NCBI RefSeq assembly: GCF_014356525.2
Contig: NC_052504.1
Coordinates: forward strand, 59,089,137-59,153,136
Source: Nilaparvata lugens
Taxonomy: Eukaryota > Arthropoda > Insecta > Hemiptera > Delphacidae
Length of the DNA stretch: 64,000 bases
Direction of reading: 5' to 3'
A model generated the notes under the pieces. That model searched no databases and was not told where the DNA came from. It was given only the letters and a program-made list of their open reading frames with translations. Positions within the stretch are counted from its first letter, which is position 1, and each line of letters starts with the position of its first letter. A program made the position numbers and the translations under genes. Positions 12,011-24,517 of this stretch are shown here, piece after piece.

Positions 12011-13860
12011 ACCAGTTGGTTTCTATGAAACGACGTGTTGGTGGTATTACTTAAATTGGCATCTAGCGCGCACATGATATCGAGCTGACTCAGATTCAAT
12101 TGTTTCAGGAATGAATAGATCTACATCATATTTTATCGTATTAGTTAGAAAGTTATCAACATACAAAGCCAGAATATTGGGAAATTTTCATCTCATAATT
12201 TTATATTTTGTCTAATAAAAATTTACGCTACAAAAAAGTGTTTTGTATTAAAGTTATAGCTCGCTTCAAGACCTTCCAAATGATGTATGATTAGTCATAC
12301 TTTTTGATGTCCTATAATCTTGATTGTTCAGTTAATCTGCTTGTTCATCATACATGTCCTACTGATAGTGGCCAGCCTAAGGGAGCTTTAGCCTGGGAGA
12401 ATTGTCACGACTTTTTGACCATGCATGGTTATTGTTTTAACCATTATTTCTCGTGGAATACTCTATATGAGAAATTCGGAATCTTGTTAAAGCTGTAGAG
12501 AATTTTCTCCTTTTTCAATTCCAATAAATGATCCAAATTATGATTACTATTAAAAAGTTACAGCTGAATAAAATATTGTGAATTCCATTCTCCCATTTCC
12601 TTCATAGTTCTACTTATAATAAAAAGCCTCTAAATTGAGACTTATATAAATGATAGGAGCTTGCCATTGGTTTCAAATTATAAAAAATTCATGCTCTAAA
12701 AGCTTAGTTGTCTCAAATTCATCTTTAACCATTTTTCTCTAAACAAACTATCAGAAACGTGAAAGAGAGAAGAATATCTTTATTTTCTTGATTTTTTTAA
12801 CGAACGAGTCGAACTTTCATATAGGCTATATTTTTTTCATTAATTGATCACGTCAAATCAATGAGAAGATTTTGCTCTGCAATATAAGAACAAGTAAAAT
12901 TTTTATCATTCTGGGAAATAAACAACTTATTCAACCAACTGATACCTTGAATAGTCATATTTATAAGCTTTATCAACTGACATGATTCTCCTTCCTGGGA
13001 GATCAGCAGGTGCTCCACACCACCCTTGAAAAAAACGAACTTGCACCCGCATGCTGGAGCATAGGCAACCCGCAACACAAAACTTGCTATTCAATATTCT
13101 AAGTTCTAACTGATTAGACCAGTCACTATACAGTGTCCCAAGAAAGATGTAATAATTGAAGACTGACTATAAATTCTTCATCAAATTGCAACAAAAAATG
13201 TCCAGTAAAATTTTCTTATATTGACCTTAGTTTCGAGATTTTTCTATATTTTTGAAAAACGTCTATAACTAGAAAACTATCAATCGAAATCCAATTTTAA
13301 GGATATGGTTGAAGAGAGGGAGAGATTTTCAATAAAACTAATGAATGAAAGTTATGATATATTTTCCACCACGGTACCCTATTATGTCTACAGTTTAAAA
13401 TAACTCCTGCAAGAAATGAATACATAATTATAATCTTTATGACAAAAGAATAAGATATCGATATAGTACCTGTATATAAGAGCAGAGTACAAGAGACCAA
13501 TCATTGTATTATGAATTTATGGCGTGGAAAATGACATGTATACCACTTTGGCACTCCTGGATCTCTCTGTGGTAACAATAGCTCACAGATTAATTAATGA
13601 GATTGAATGGTTTTTCAATCTATACAACATGAATGCTTTCAATTACAGTGAGATGATATCTGTCTATTTCTGTCACAAGAATACGATTTTTGTTGCATAA
13701 TAAAGTTTGTAATAAAGCTTTGAATGGTTGCTTGCTAGCCTTCAAACAAGGAATATGGAGATTGATTCCTATTAACACATGAGCAATAAGAATCGGCACA
13801 TATATATTCGTGGAACTAATTCGCAAGTTAAATGAGCTGCTGAAGAGAAAGTTTGAGATT
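12011..13860. other. No recognisable gene
   Basis: AT-rich. A TE-end-like motif AGACCAGTCACTATACAGTG (13116-13135) resembles the ends of the foldback family. Short open frames (12304-12498, 12848-13078, 13297-13500, 13620-13826) have no supporting features. Confidence 0.35.
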
Positions 13861-13913
13861 AGATGATCGATACAGCACTGATACAGGTTATACGACCTCA
13901 GCTTGGTTACATT

Positions 13914-13919
13914 TATAAA
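13914..13919 (+). promoter_or_regulatory. TATA box of the proline-rich peptide gene
   Basis: TATAAA within ATTTATAAAGAAC, 29 bp upstream of the A in the initiator TCAGAC at 13941-13946. This is the canonical TATA-to-start distance. Confidence 0.7.
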
Positions 13920-13940
13920 GAACCTACCGACAGATCCATT

Positions 13941-13946
13941 TCAGAC
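13941..13946 (+). promoter_or_regulatory. Initiator (TCAGAC) of the proline-rich peptide gene
   Basis: CATTTCAGACTC matches the arthropod initiator around a predicted start at A13943, with the TATA box at correct spacing. Confidence 0.65.
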
Positions 13947-14009
13947 TCTGATTGAAGCCACTGCATCACTTACCATTCTAGTTCACCACTGCTTCAACAA
14001 AGCACAAAG
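13943..14009 (+). other. Predicted non-coding first exon (5' UTR) of the proline-rich peptide gene
   Basis: A start at 13943 and a strong donor CAAAG/GTAAGC at 14010 define a 67-nt exon without ATG. It is paired with the acceptor TTTCATTGCAG ending at 18319, giving a 4.3-kb intron. The pairing is inferred; another exon in between cannot be excluded. Confidence 0.6.
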
Positions 14010-14704
14010 GTAAGCTATTCCATATTATATGTTATCATTTATTCATATTCCAAGATATTACTCCCACCATATAGTGCGTCTACTATTTTGTTTTAGATTT
14101 TTTTGTCTATTGCCTACCACCATGTAATCCTCAATTTACAAATAATGCATAAACAATCATTTGTTTTCTAGGAGAGCTCTTTTAAGTTCAATATAAACGA
14201 CTCAAAAACTCTCCAGTCTCTAAGTAAACAAATAACAAAAAACAATGTTCCAACACTTTGAATATAGATTTTTTTAACAATTATTTAAAATAATATTGCT
14301 ATTCACCTATCTACTCCTTCACCACTTTGTGTATTCGACTTGTCATCTTTTCTGTTATTTAATCTGTTCTTGGTACTCTATTGACTAGATGATTACATAA
14401 ATAGATACGGTAATATCATAGCCAACTCTAATACTTCTGTATTAGAGGTGGCTGTGATAATATTGATGCAGGCATGTACCGTGGCAATTTATAATTTTTT
14501 AAACGATAAATTATTTGTTTCTTCATGTTATTAGCATAAATATTACATTTTTGACAATAAGTTTAGTGAAATTCAAACCGCTTCAGTCTGTAAGAAAACA
14601 GAAATAATTGTTCTTATACGTACTCAAACGTAAAATTAAAAAGCTAGAAGAAATATAACAATATAACACTAAGTGCTGAAAATTCTCTTATTAATGCATT
14701 TGTT

Positions 14705-14800
14705 ACTGTATTATTGGAACAGTTTTGGGCTTAAGCCTGTGGTACTCTTCTGAAAGTTGTGTAATACTAAATAATTGAATAAATAAATGATTGATTGAAT
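14705..14800 (+). repeat. Probable LINE 3' tail
   Basis: GGGCTTAAGCCTGTGGTACT followed by AATTGAATAAATAAATGATTGATTG, the usual form of an insect non-LTR 3' end (short tandem tail after an AATAAA-rich stretch). No coding part retained. Lies in the predicted intron 14010-18319. Confidence 0.4.
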
Positions 14801-15008
14801 ATTATGTCACGGTATAATAATGTACTTATAACAACCCAGATAATTAAAAGCTTTAAAAGATAAACATAAAATAAAAAACTCTTGGAAGATGGGTAACAGA
14901 TATCTATTAAGTTATCTAGATAACTATTTTGTCATACAGTAATAAGAATAGTCAACATATAACACTGAATTTTAGTTTTTCAATTCCTAAAGAGATGTTT
15001 ATTTTTGA

Positions 15009-15212
15009 CTAGCAGGTAGGTAACCCATGCTCCGTAAGGGTCTATTTAAAAAACTGACAAAATGAAATATTGACGTAATGAAATCTTGAAAAATTGAAAA
15101 AAGGCCTACAACCATCCTTGCTTAAAATAATCTATATGCTTAATTTCAAGTTAATCATTCCAGTAGTTCAGGCGTGATGCAATGCGTCAAGCATAATAAT
15201 TTTCCTATCCCG
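15009..15212 (-). mobile_element. Helitron-like element, copy 4 (inverted)
   Basis: Reading the minus strand, the 3' end is GAGCATGGGTTAC...CTGCTAG followed by T, preceded by an imperfect hairpin. The remainder carries the family's GGATAGGAAAAT and ACGCATTGCATCACG-type start. It has a 4-bp GGTA insertion near the end relative to the others. Confidence 0.55.
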
Positions 15213-15655
15213 TAAGTGTACAAGTCAGTACTTTCCTTCATCACAGCATAGATAAATCAAGTTTTGATTTAATTTTTAATTTTATATTCACATTATCTTA
15301 AATCAACAACCTGAAGGGTGTAACTTTTTCAAGTTTAATTTCTAGAGAAATGCATGTCAACTTTCAAGTTATTTTATGTTGTTTACTAACCATATTAAGA
15401 TGCTGGATCAACATCTCTGTGTAGGCCTATACATTTAATGCATTTTCTGGTAAAGAAATTTGAATGTAATTACACAAACAATAAAAATACACAGTTCGTA
15501 ATTCACCGCTCACACAGCCCATTGCAATTGTATACATCTCATTATAAGCTCACAACATGCTGGCATTGATTAATAAATAATACATAAATTTATCTATTCA
15601 TCTATTTATGTAATCATTTCATCAATAGAGTTCATAAAAATTCATAACATAAAAG

Positions 15656-15916
15656 TTGACAGGTCGAGTAGACAAAGTGGATAAATATTATTGTATAAAA
15701 AATATATATTGGAAATTCATTCAAATTGAAACTGCCCTAAACCTCCGGATCAACAATCACAGGGCTTCCTTTAAAAATAATACTTCCCTACCCATCCCCA
15801 CCCATGGCTCTGAGCACAACAAGAACTTTGACCAATGCTTCAAAGTCAAAGTCCTTGGTTGGTCATATCGGTGGAAATGGAAAGCCTTGTTCCCAAGATA
15901 TAAGCGTGCAAGCTAA
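15656..15916 (+). pseudogene. Possible remnant of a retroelement endonuclease (GIY-YIG, Penelope-like?)
   Basis: An 86-codon open frame contains LRINNHRASFKNNT followed by SEHNKNFDQCFKVKVLGW. The RxxNHR...H...F...KVxxL pattern is reminiscent of the C-terminal part of GIY-YIG domains in Penelope-like elements. No catalytic GIY or YIG motif is seen, and there is no neighbouring reverse transcriptase. Recognition is tentative. Confidence 0.3.
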
Positions 15917-16029
15917 AAATGCAGCTTTTAAATCATCCTCAGCCCTCTAGCACTAGGGCTACAGAGTTGATTTTTTCGAACTAATACAGTTATCATTCAG
16001 ATCTGACAGTTTTTATACATTTTAAGGCT

Positions 16030-17205
16030 TTTAGGTATACTTTTTTTATTTAAATTAGATAATCTTTTTAATATAATTGTTAAGATAAGTGAGAGAATAA
16101 GTGGCAACTGAAATTTTTAAGTGGTCTAATCAGCGAGTTATGGGTTGTTGAAGTGCTAAACTCCGTTTCTTTCCAGATCATAAACGGTTTCGAAATTTCC
16201 ATTGGAGTTTTTTTAATACATTCAGTATATCATTGGCTTTGTTCTAATATGCGTTTTTTTCGCGAATTATGCCAAAATAAACAAGTATCAAAATTACAAA
16301 AATGTTACTTTATTATTTATAAACGATATGGGGAATAAAATGTTTTAGTTTGCAAAGATACATTTTTTGAATTTTTGAGAGAAGTTCTGTTAAGGCTGTG
16401 CAAAGGATAAAAGAAACCCTCTACTCGTGATACTTTTCGGAGTTTTTCGATTTGTATATCATCAAGCTATCAAAATGAAAAAGTTTTCTCAGGAAAACAT
16501 TTTTTTCCGATGATTACTTTTTGAGATATGATCGACTGAAGTTTGAATTCTTGGGACAGAACATTTCAAATTCGGTACTATATAAATCCATGAGATTTAG
16601 AGGATAGATTCTTCATGGTATTGTTGATCTAGTAGAACAAAATTTTTTAGATAATATCAATTTTTGGAAAAGTTATTCAATTTACCAAAAATACTCAACT
16701 GAAAGTTATTTTTGGTTATTTCTAGAAAATTGAATATTAAAAATTTATTTAATTTAATATTGAAAATTGATATTTTCAGAAAATTTTTGTTTTACTAGAT
16801 CAACAATACCATGAAGAATTTATCCTCTAAATTTCATGGATTTATCTCTTACCGAATTTGAAATGTTCTGTCCCAGAAATTTAAACTTTAGGCGCTCATA
16901 TCTCAAAAAGTGATGATCAGAAAAAAAATGTTTTCCTGAAAAAACTTTTTCATTTTGATAGCTTAATGATATAGAAATCGTAAAACTTCGAAAAATATCA
17001 CGAGTTTAAAGTTTATTTTTAGCCTTTGCACAGCCTTAATATAGTCGAAACCGTTTATGATCTGGAAAGAAAACGGATTTAGCACTTCAACGACCCTTAA
17101 CTCCCATAGCTCGCTTATTAGACCACTTAAAATTTCAGTTGCCACTTTTTCTCACTCTTATAATGATCTCAACAATTATATTAAAAGTGTACCGAACAGC
17201 TTTTA
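16030..17205. mobile_element. 1.2-kb foldback element
   Basis: Two ~580-bp inverted arms around about 16.62 kb. GTGGCAACTGAAATTTTTAAG near 16102 pairs near 17130-17150. CCAGATCATAAACGGTTTCG near 16171 pairs near 17045-17065. GATCAACAATACCATGAAGAA near 16800 is the inverse of the stretch near 16615. Open frames at 16153-16338 and 16963-17145 are its arms read in opposite directions. Confidence 0.75.
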
Positions 17206-18319
17206 GCAAATATACTTATACATTATTGTCGAATATTTATTATTTTCTATTATTCTAGTATTTTCACTAAAACCATTATTGGTTGGTTCAGTTTGCAAAT
17301 ATGAATAATACTGTTTCAATTATATCCAAGAGTCATCTGTGACTTACTGCCAACACTCGTAAGTTTTATTTGTTGGAAGTGCAGAAGGATAAATTTGAGT
17401 TGTATTTGCAGCTACATTGTGTTTTGAAGACAGTTATAGTGTATTTTTTATTGATATGAGTTATATTGCTTATGGACTCAGTAACATAATGTTTTAGCTG
17501 TATGTGGGTGTGGTTTTATCGCAATAATTCAGATTTCAATTCGAAAGTAAACAATGCATGTTGATTGATAAACCTAGGGAAATATTGGTACTATAACATT
17601 TTAGGAAAATGTAACTGATAGTAAGATGTCTTAATTGTGTACCTGAATGAAATCTGTTCACAGCTCATGTAAAAAAGTACAGTTTTCGTTCGCCTACCAT
17701 TTCTCCTGTACCACGAACAGACCTGTGTGTAGGAGGCAATTTGATCATATATGCCATAAATTAATCAATTTTGTACCGGAAAATTTTCTCATAAACAGGA
17801 TCTTAAAGTCAACTTTGCAAGTAATAGAGGATTGGATGAAATTGCAGGGTGAATTCAATAATATCTTGCAATTGAAAACTTCTGTACCTATTAATATACT
17901 TTTCAATTTTTCTTTTCTTTCTCTTCTCCTTCCATCCTTCTATCGCTTCCCTTCTTCTTCTTCTCTCGCTCTCCAACATTTATCCTTTAGTGAACATAAA
18001 AGTAGTGTTTTACATTTTTCCTTACAAACTCTATCAGTTTAGTACTATGTACCTATGCCAGCGCACAAACCTAGGTTTTGCTGTCTTTGTCAGATTCAAA
18101 ACGAGTTATATTTAATTCAAGAGTTCATGTTTTATTGGATTCTTATTATGTATTTCTTGCTTGTCAATTATTTTCAAGATACATACATGGTATTGTTTTC
18201 AGTTTGACGAAATAAATTTGATTTGAGATGATTGATCTGTTCATGTATAAGTTTAAACCATTTGTTCTGGTTGGATGTGTAAATATTAGTATCTCAAATT
18301 TAATTTAATTTCATTGCAG
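17206..18319. other. Intron sequence without recognised features
   Basis: Remaining part of the predicted intron of the proline-rich peptide gene. The 131-codon open frame at 17647-18042 has no domain, no signal peptide and a pyrimidine-rich end, so I do not call it. Confidence 0.4.
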
Positions 18320-18532
18320 ATGATCTTCAAATTCCTATTGACAACGCTGGCAATAGTGTTTATTGCTATAATGACCGTGAGAGTGGAAGGCGCTCCTCAG
18401 ATTCCAATAACTCCGAAGCCAATGAGGCCTTTCTATGCTCCAAACCCAGTCATCATACCTGGACCAATCACCACACCAAGCAGTAATCCCAGTAATCCAC
18501 CTGCACCTGCACCTGATCATACCAAGCATTGA
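18320..18532 (+). CDS. Small secreted proline-rich protein (70 aa)
   Basis: The ATG follows directly after a textbook acceptor TTTCATTGCAG, which decides the start. Residues 1-24 form a signal peptide (MIFKFLLTTLAIVFIAIMTV core, VEG/AP cleavage region). The mature part, 46 residues, has 15 prolines, no cysteine, and a basic/His end PAPAPDHTKH. Its composition resembles insect proline-rich secreted peptides (antimicrobial, salivary or neuropeptide-like), but there is no dibasic processing site and I cannot assign a role. Poly(A) signal AATAAA lies 240 nt after the stop. With its TATA/Inr promoter it looks like a complete, highly expressible gene. Confidence 0.78.
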   Translation: MIFKFLLTTLAIVFIAIMTVRVEGAPQIPITPKPMRPFYAPNPVIIPGPITTPSSNPSNPPAPAPDHTKH

Positions 18533-18771
18533 TCATCTTACCAGTTATTTCAACTTATTCGAAAAACCCTTTTCCAGACCAATGGGCAGTCTCCTCTGCA
18601 CTTATGGAAGAGCTAATATTATTTATATCATCCAACTCATTCTTATTTATTATTCATCCGGAGGAGCATTAATTATTCTCGTTATTTAGTTCCTGAACTG
18701 AGCCATAGGAATCAAACATTAAAATATCTTAATAATTTTTGCTTTTTTCATTGATATTGAATGTCTCACAT

Positions 18772-18777
18772 AATAAA
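18772..18777 (+). terminator. Poly(A) signal AATAAA of the proline-rich peptide gene
   Basis: AATAAA in CACATAATAAATATCG, 240 nt downstream of the stop codon, and the first canonical signal after it on the plus strand. Confidence 0.6.
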
Positions 18778-18844
18778 TATCGAGTGACCTGGCTGGCTCA
18801 GGTCTGTTGTCAAAGATGTCACATCGCTGTCATGAACAGAAGTG

Positions 18845-18860
18845 AACTGTCATGACAGTT
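18845..18860. repeat. 16-bp perfect palindrome
   Basis: AACTGTCATGACAGTT reads the same on both strands, with further TGTCA/TGACA half-sites nearby (18826-18875). It lies just past the poly(A) signal. Function unknown. Confidence 0.6.
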
Positions 18861-19139
18861 AAGTCATGTCAGAGGCCCTGATCAACTTATGGCTCTAATC
18901 CGCTGATTTTAGGCAGCTGAGACCGACCGCTTCACGTGTCCATCCGAAATATTGAAAAAATATGTTGGCCGGCCGAGGAACATCAGGCTTACAAAACCAG
19001 CGTCTAAAGCAGTGGCCACTCCATAACGTTACAACATTACTGTACTGAAATCGTCCAAACTGATACGTTCGGTAGATATTATCTCTAATTCTAGATAGAA
19101 AGAACAAAATTAATCAATTTGAGCATTCAGAATTTATTG

Positions 19140-22100
19140 ATAAATACATCTTTTCATGATCCCATTCTTCAACAGTTATGGTAATCGATTACAATATTTT
19201 TTACATAAACTAAAAGTTATTATGTAACTAATTTCTCAACTAGTTAGACACATTTATTGGCAGTACTTTGTTTAAATTGTGCTATATTTTATTATTGTAT
19301 TTTTATCATTACCTCTTCACTGTTCTTTCACCTCTTATGCCCAAATTGAGAATTACAAAACGTTTATCTTGTACTAAAAAGTACATCTTTTATAATTTAA
19401 TTTATTTTTTTGAGTGATGAAAATAGAAAAAAATGACTTATATGGGAGAAATTAGAAGTACAGTAGTACTATAAGTACCAACAATAGCATGTAACAGTTC
19501 ATAATCATTGTACTGTATAGCACATGACTCAAAATTTCTCGACAAAAAAAGGAAATTTCATGAGTTTAATATTTTTCACAAACATTTAACTTCAAACGGT
19601 TTATTGAATTAATTTTTGGATAGATAAACTAATCATTAATAGAATAACTATTATCAAAAACCATTTTTATGCAAAATTCAACTGCCTGTTGAATTGATAC
19701 AAGTGTATTTTAGTTTAATATGACAAACTGATATTCAAAATGGTATGCAATATTAATATTATAAAAATCAGATAATAGACTTTATAATTAAATAACCTCA
19801 ATATAAATAATGGTTCACTGATGTATCAACTGTATATAAATTACTAAAATATTTATAATAAAATCAATTAAAAACCAACAATCCCAATATATCATTTGTA
19901 CTAGTCAACAACTCCCGTTTAGTTTATAGTTTTCGGTATTTTATAATTTTACTTTTATTACAAAAAATATCAAATTTTTGAGTATTTTTACACAAATCCA
20001 TTTGTTTTACAATATTCACATTGAACGGATTTAATCTAATGGCACATTGATATCTGTAAAGTGACTGCAATGAGGACATTCATATCACTAAAATAGTCAA
20101 CAGCTAATATCCTAGAAGTTATGTATTTACAAACACCTAGTCAATTTGAACACCGGATTAAACATCGAGAATTTGTTAATGATTGTTGCTACTGTAATGA
20201 TAAGAACCATCATCTTAAAACTAGAGTGAACATATATTTTTGATAATGCTTATAATACAAATGTTTCGAATTGCATAAAAATTTGGTAAGCTCAACAACC
20301 AATGACTGTTATGGAACAATTGAGTGCAGTTCAATGCTGGAAAAAGTCACAAAGCATTTTATGCTGCTGTGAACATTTTCACAGCCAAGTCTCACATTTA
20401 TAAAATGATTAATATGCTTAAAATAACATATATTTTTAAAATCGATAACATGATTGACATTTTCTACTTTGGTTGTGTACGAGGGGGAATAAGACAATGT
20501 GACTTGACTTATTCAAGGGCTTACAAATTACTTCTTATTTACAATCATGTTTTATGCTACATAAATTAATTGTAGACATAAAAACTATTAGTGCCTTATT
20601 TTTAATATCAGCCCTTCTCTGAAAGAACTTTTATATACAGTCTAGAGTATTGTTAACTCTCTTTGACAAGTACTTAACATTGGAAACCATGGAGTGAAGC
20701 ATAACAAACAATGTTTTCGTTAAACTTTCAACATAGAAATTATTATAGCACTACGAAACAAATAATAATAGCATTATTATTTCCTCACTACTAAACGCCC
20801 AGTTATGTGGGAGAATTTGAATCATCTTGGTCATTCACTTGAAAATTCTCCTATACTTCAAATCACATAGCTATTTTTATAACAAGAGATAATAATGTTG
20901 AAATTACATATGAACATAATCACTCTGAAATATTAGTACTGTATTACAATATGTTTCGATGTATTATACTTACTGCAACTCAATATAACGACATATTTTC
21001 AATAAGTTACAATGCGTTTTATGTATCAATAAATAAATAAATTTATTACATTGATGCCCATTCATTGACTTTGATACTTGAATCATTACAGTGTTGTATT
21101 GTTCAATTGATATGTTACAGTCAAGTCAATATTATGGTTAAAATAGGAATATCTGGGTTTAAATTTAGGGGAAAATAACAAGCAGTCTTTTATAAAGTGC
21201 TTTCTAGGTTCCAATATATTTTTGGTCTTTAATGACGTCAATGAAATGCTAATATGAAATATTATTGAAAATTCCAACAGTTCAAATGCTGTGTTATTCA
21301 GTGTGCGCTTGTCCAGATAATTCAGATTATCGAATTGGAATTATATTACAATTCACAACATATTATAATCATATTAGGAGAATGTCAAATGTATATACTG
21401 TGAACATGGTATGATTTTAAACATATTCAATAACACCACAGTCATTCAAATAATGGAAAACGTACCGTACTTCAAATCTATATACTACAATTGCATCAAA
21501 ACGTGTATTATGATGGGAAATGATTTCGTCACAGTAGTCTATCCGTATTTCATATTTTGAATTATCGAAAAAACACAATTCAAGAAGAATATTAAGATTA
21601 CATTAACAAATTTTATTAATGCTGTTAAATCAATAAGTTCGATAATGATGACATATTGTGCGATAAATAAAACGTACAAATATATTAGTAGCTAATTTTG
21701 ATGTAAAAATTAATATTAGGACTACGCCCAGCAGTTGAACAACTGAGATATTCTAGTAACAATATTATTGGGCTGATTTTTTACACAGGTTTAATTGATG
21801 TTTTCGTTGGTAATGTGATATGATTAATAAGATTTAAATTTACATTTCTATCCTAAACCTATTCGACATGCTGTTAGGCTAAGAACTATGAACACATAAA
21901 CATTTTAACTAGACATAATAATTGTTTTCCGATGAAATGTACATTATATATGGGAATAGGTACATACTACTAATAGAATAGTGCACTAATCCTCTTATAA
22001 TTGTACAGTAATTATTCAAGGATTGAGTGGGTGGTCAACATCTGTACAATTACAATGACAGTTCATGAAATGAGTAGCCAATAATTTATTTCAATGAATA

Positions 22101-24465
22101 CTCTAAATATGAAATATTCTAATTATGATATTATATATGAACTCACAAGGTTGTTTCAAATTTTGGTACTTGTCATAATATTATCTGGGCACCATCTTAA
22201 TAGGAAGATTTTAATAAATATATATAATATTACATAGGAAATAGATGATAGTTATATTGATTATTGGATGCAGTGTATTATTTGGCACATGAAGTGAATA
22301 GCAAAAAATAATTTCAATCGTTGAATCCGAATAATGCCAAGACTTAGGCATTGGAAATTTGAAATGATGACAGTACAGTTATTTCTACAAAGGATGCATA
22401 GTAAGATAAAACTGTTGTTTAAAAATCCTAGTGAGCTTTGAAATGAAACTCAAATTTCACATTCTCTTATGCATTGGATCAGCTATGCTTGCAATAAATA
22501 AATGTTACAAGTGCATTAGTGAAATTGTCCAATTGCGTACATTGATAACAAAATTCAAGTATTTTCATTTAACATCATGTGTAGAGCAAATTCACAACAA
22601 AGTTGAAAGTAACATGAACAATGATGATTCTTTAATCTATGAGATACGATAATGATCACATACAGGATATTTTTAAATGCTAACTGAATAATAGGATTAA
22701 TTATTTCTAAGCCATTGATCAACATTGGTGTTTCACTTACTGTGATCTTCCAGTCAAAATGAAAATAAAATTCAGTACTGTATGGATATTCATACTTTAC
22801 ACAATAATTGAAAACAAAGCTTATAAACTATAAATATTATTTTCATATTTTACACTTGTAGGGCAACTTTCAGAGGCCCGATAAGATTATTATATATTCC
22901 ATTATATAATTGTAAAAATACAATATTATTAAAAACCAAGCAGAAGAGCTATTGATCTTCCGTAGAATCCAATGCCTGAATTATCACATTGTGTGTACCG
23001 GTACATTAGATAAATACATTGCAATGCTGACTGTATTCACCTTGTATTTTGTATTTGATCAATATGAATAGTATTTGAAAGCAAAATTCAATTGAAATTA
23101 TACTAAGGTGACGATATTTTAGTTAGTTGATAGTCGATTTTCATAATGGATCATTGATTATTTAATTGGTAGTTGAGTCGTGTTGCAATTCCATGTATCG
23201 CCTGTAATTCAGATTTTTATGAATTTGTCGGCTTCAAGCATTGGATGAACAGAAGCTGAATAGCTCTTTGGCTTCAAATGATCTATTTCGCTTGATTCAC
23301 GTTACATAATGTAGTAGTAGGCCGTTCAATTTTAAACTGACAATTCAGTTTTCGCGACTTAAAGCATTATCACAATATTACAATAATTATTACTCCAAAA
23401 TTGAATAAGCCATCAAACATGTTCTTAGAGATTGCAAAAGATTTCAATAACTATAAAACTGTCAACGACTAAAATACATCTTGTGAAGAAGAAGAAAGTA
23501 TTTCTTTTAAATTAAATTTGTTTAAACAATAATCTATTCAATATTAAAGAATAAAGCTCAATCAAATAAAAGCTACATTAACTCTTCACTGGACATACAA
23601 AAGAGAAAAGTTACATCAACAATGAATTGTAGAGAATTGCGATGAACTTGCTTGCTTCCATGGATGCTAAGATAGGCCTATGAAGAATAGTTGGATTTCA
23701 ATTCAATTGATGAATGAGTATCATACCTTATTGAAAAGAAAAAAAGCGAGTCACTCGATCCCGATCCCAAGGTGAATTTCTAATACCTTATATGACGCAT
23801 AATAAATTTTACTTTGTATGAGACTCAATCATGATCGAGAAAATTAGGAAGGTGAATTAGTCAAAAGTTTGATTTCTAAAAAAAGAGAACTAGACTTGTT
23901 TTCAAGTGAAGAAATACTGTTTCTTCATTTGCCCAATTAATTGTTAATCGACGTTTTCCTTGATAAATAGAAAATTGACAGATTTCTGATTTTTGAATGG
24001 TGTAAGAATACTAGAATTGAAATGTCATAAGAATACCAAAATTGAAAGAAAAGCGTGAATGATTGAGCTCAATATTTTCAAGTCAAAATTTCACTGAACG
24101 TCTGCATCTCACGCTATAAAAAATTATGAAAGATTTTTCCTAAAATACAAATTAGGCACATTCATATCTCTAATGGATAATTGTACAATGGAACTCGACT
24201 ATCACGTGATACACAATTTTAAAACATAGTTTCACAATACTATATATATTCATACACATATTACATACAAATAACTATCGGCAATATTTAGGAACATCTA
24301 AGAAAATATTCATTCTCTATGTACTATAGATAATAAGTTCTATGAGATAATAATCGATTATGTTCCACTCCTTTCACATGAATTCTATTCAATTGGGCAG
24401 ACACAAATAATGAGATTTGAGTGCAAGTTTTACTATAGACATCAATTGCAGCGTCTTTGTGATAT
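19140..24465 (-). other. Repeat-poor AT-rich stretch between convergent genes; possible long 3' UTR
   Basis: About 5.3 kb with no recognisable gene, LINE or MITE, unlike every other region of this size in the window. It follows directly after the stop of the PDZ-PH-PH gene. Several minus-strand AATAAA sites exist (for example plus-strand TTTATT at 19133-19138), so the 3' end cannot be fixed. Confidence 0.35.
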
Positions 24466-24517
24466 TCAACCAACTTTGATCCATCTATCGATCGAGTATT
24501 CCAAAGCAGCCAACCAT
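24466..24517 (-). CDS. Exon 25: C-terminal helix of PH2 and stop codon
   Basis: 52 nt including TGA at 24466-24468, acceptor TTTTATTACAG. It encodes [16 protein letters not shown]: the PH C-terminal helix with the conserved Trp, ending the protein directly after the domain. The frame matches exon 24's split AG+A codon. An overlapping ATG-started frame reads a different phase and is a shadow. Confidence 0.9.

Noticed and set aside
17647..18042. 131-codon plus-strand open frame
   Set aside because: No recognisable domain, irregular composition, ends in a pyrimidine-rich tract and lies in the predicted intron.
18335..18529. 64-codon open frame antisense to the proline-rich peptide
   Set aside because: It mirrors the coding exon; the plus strand has signal peptide, splice acceptor and poly(A) signal, the minus strand none.
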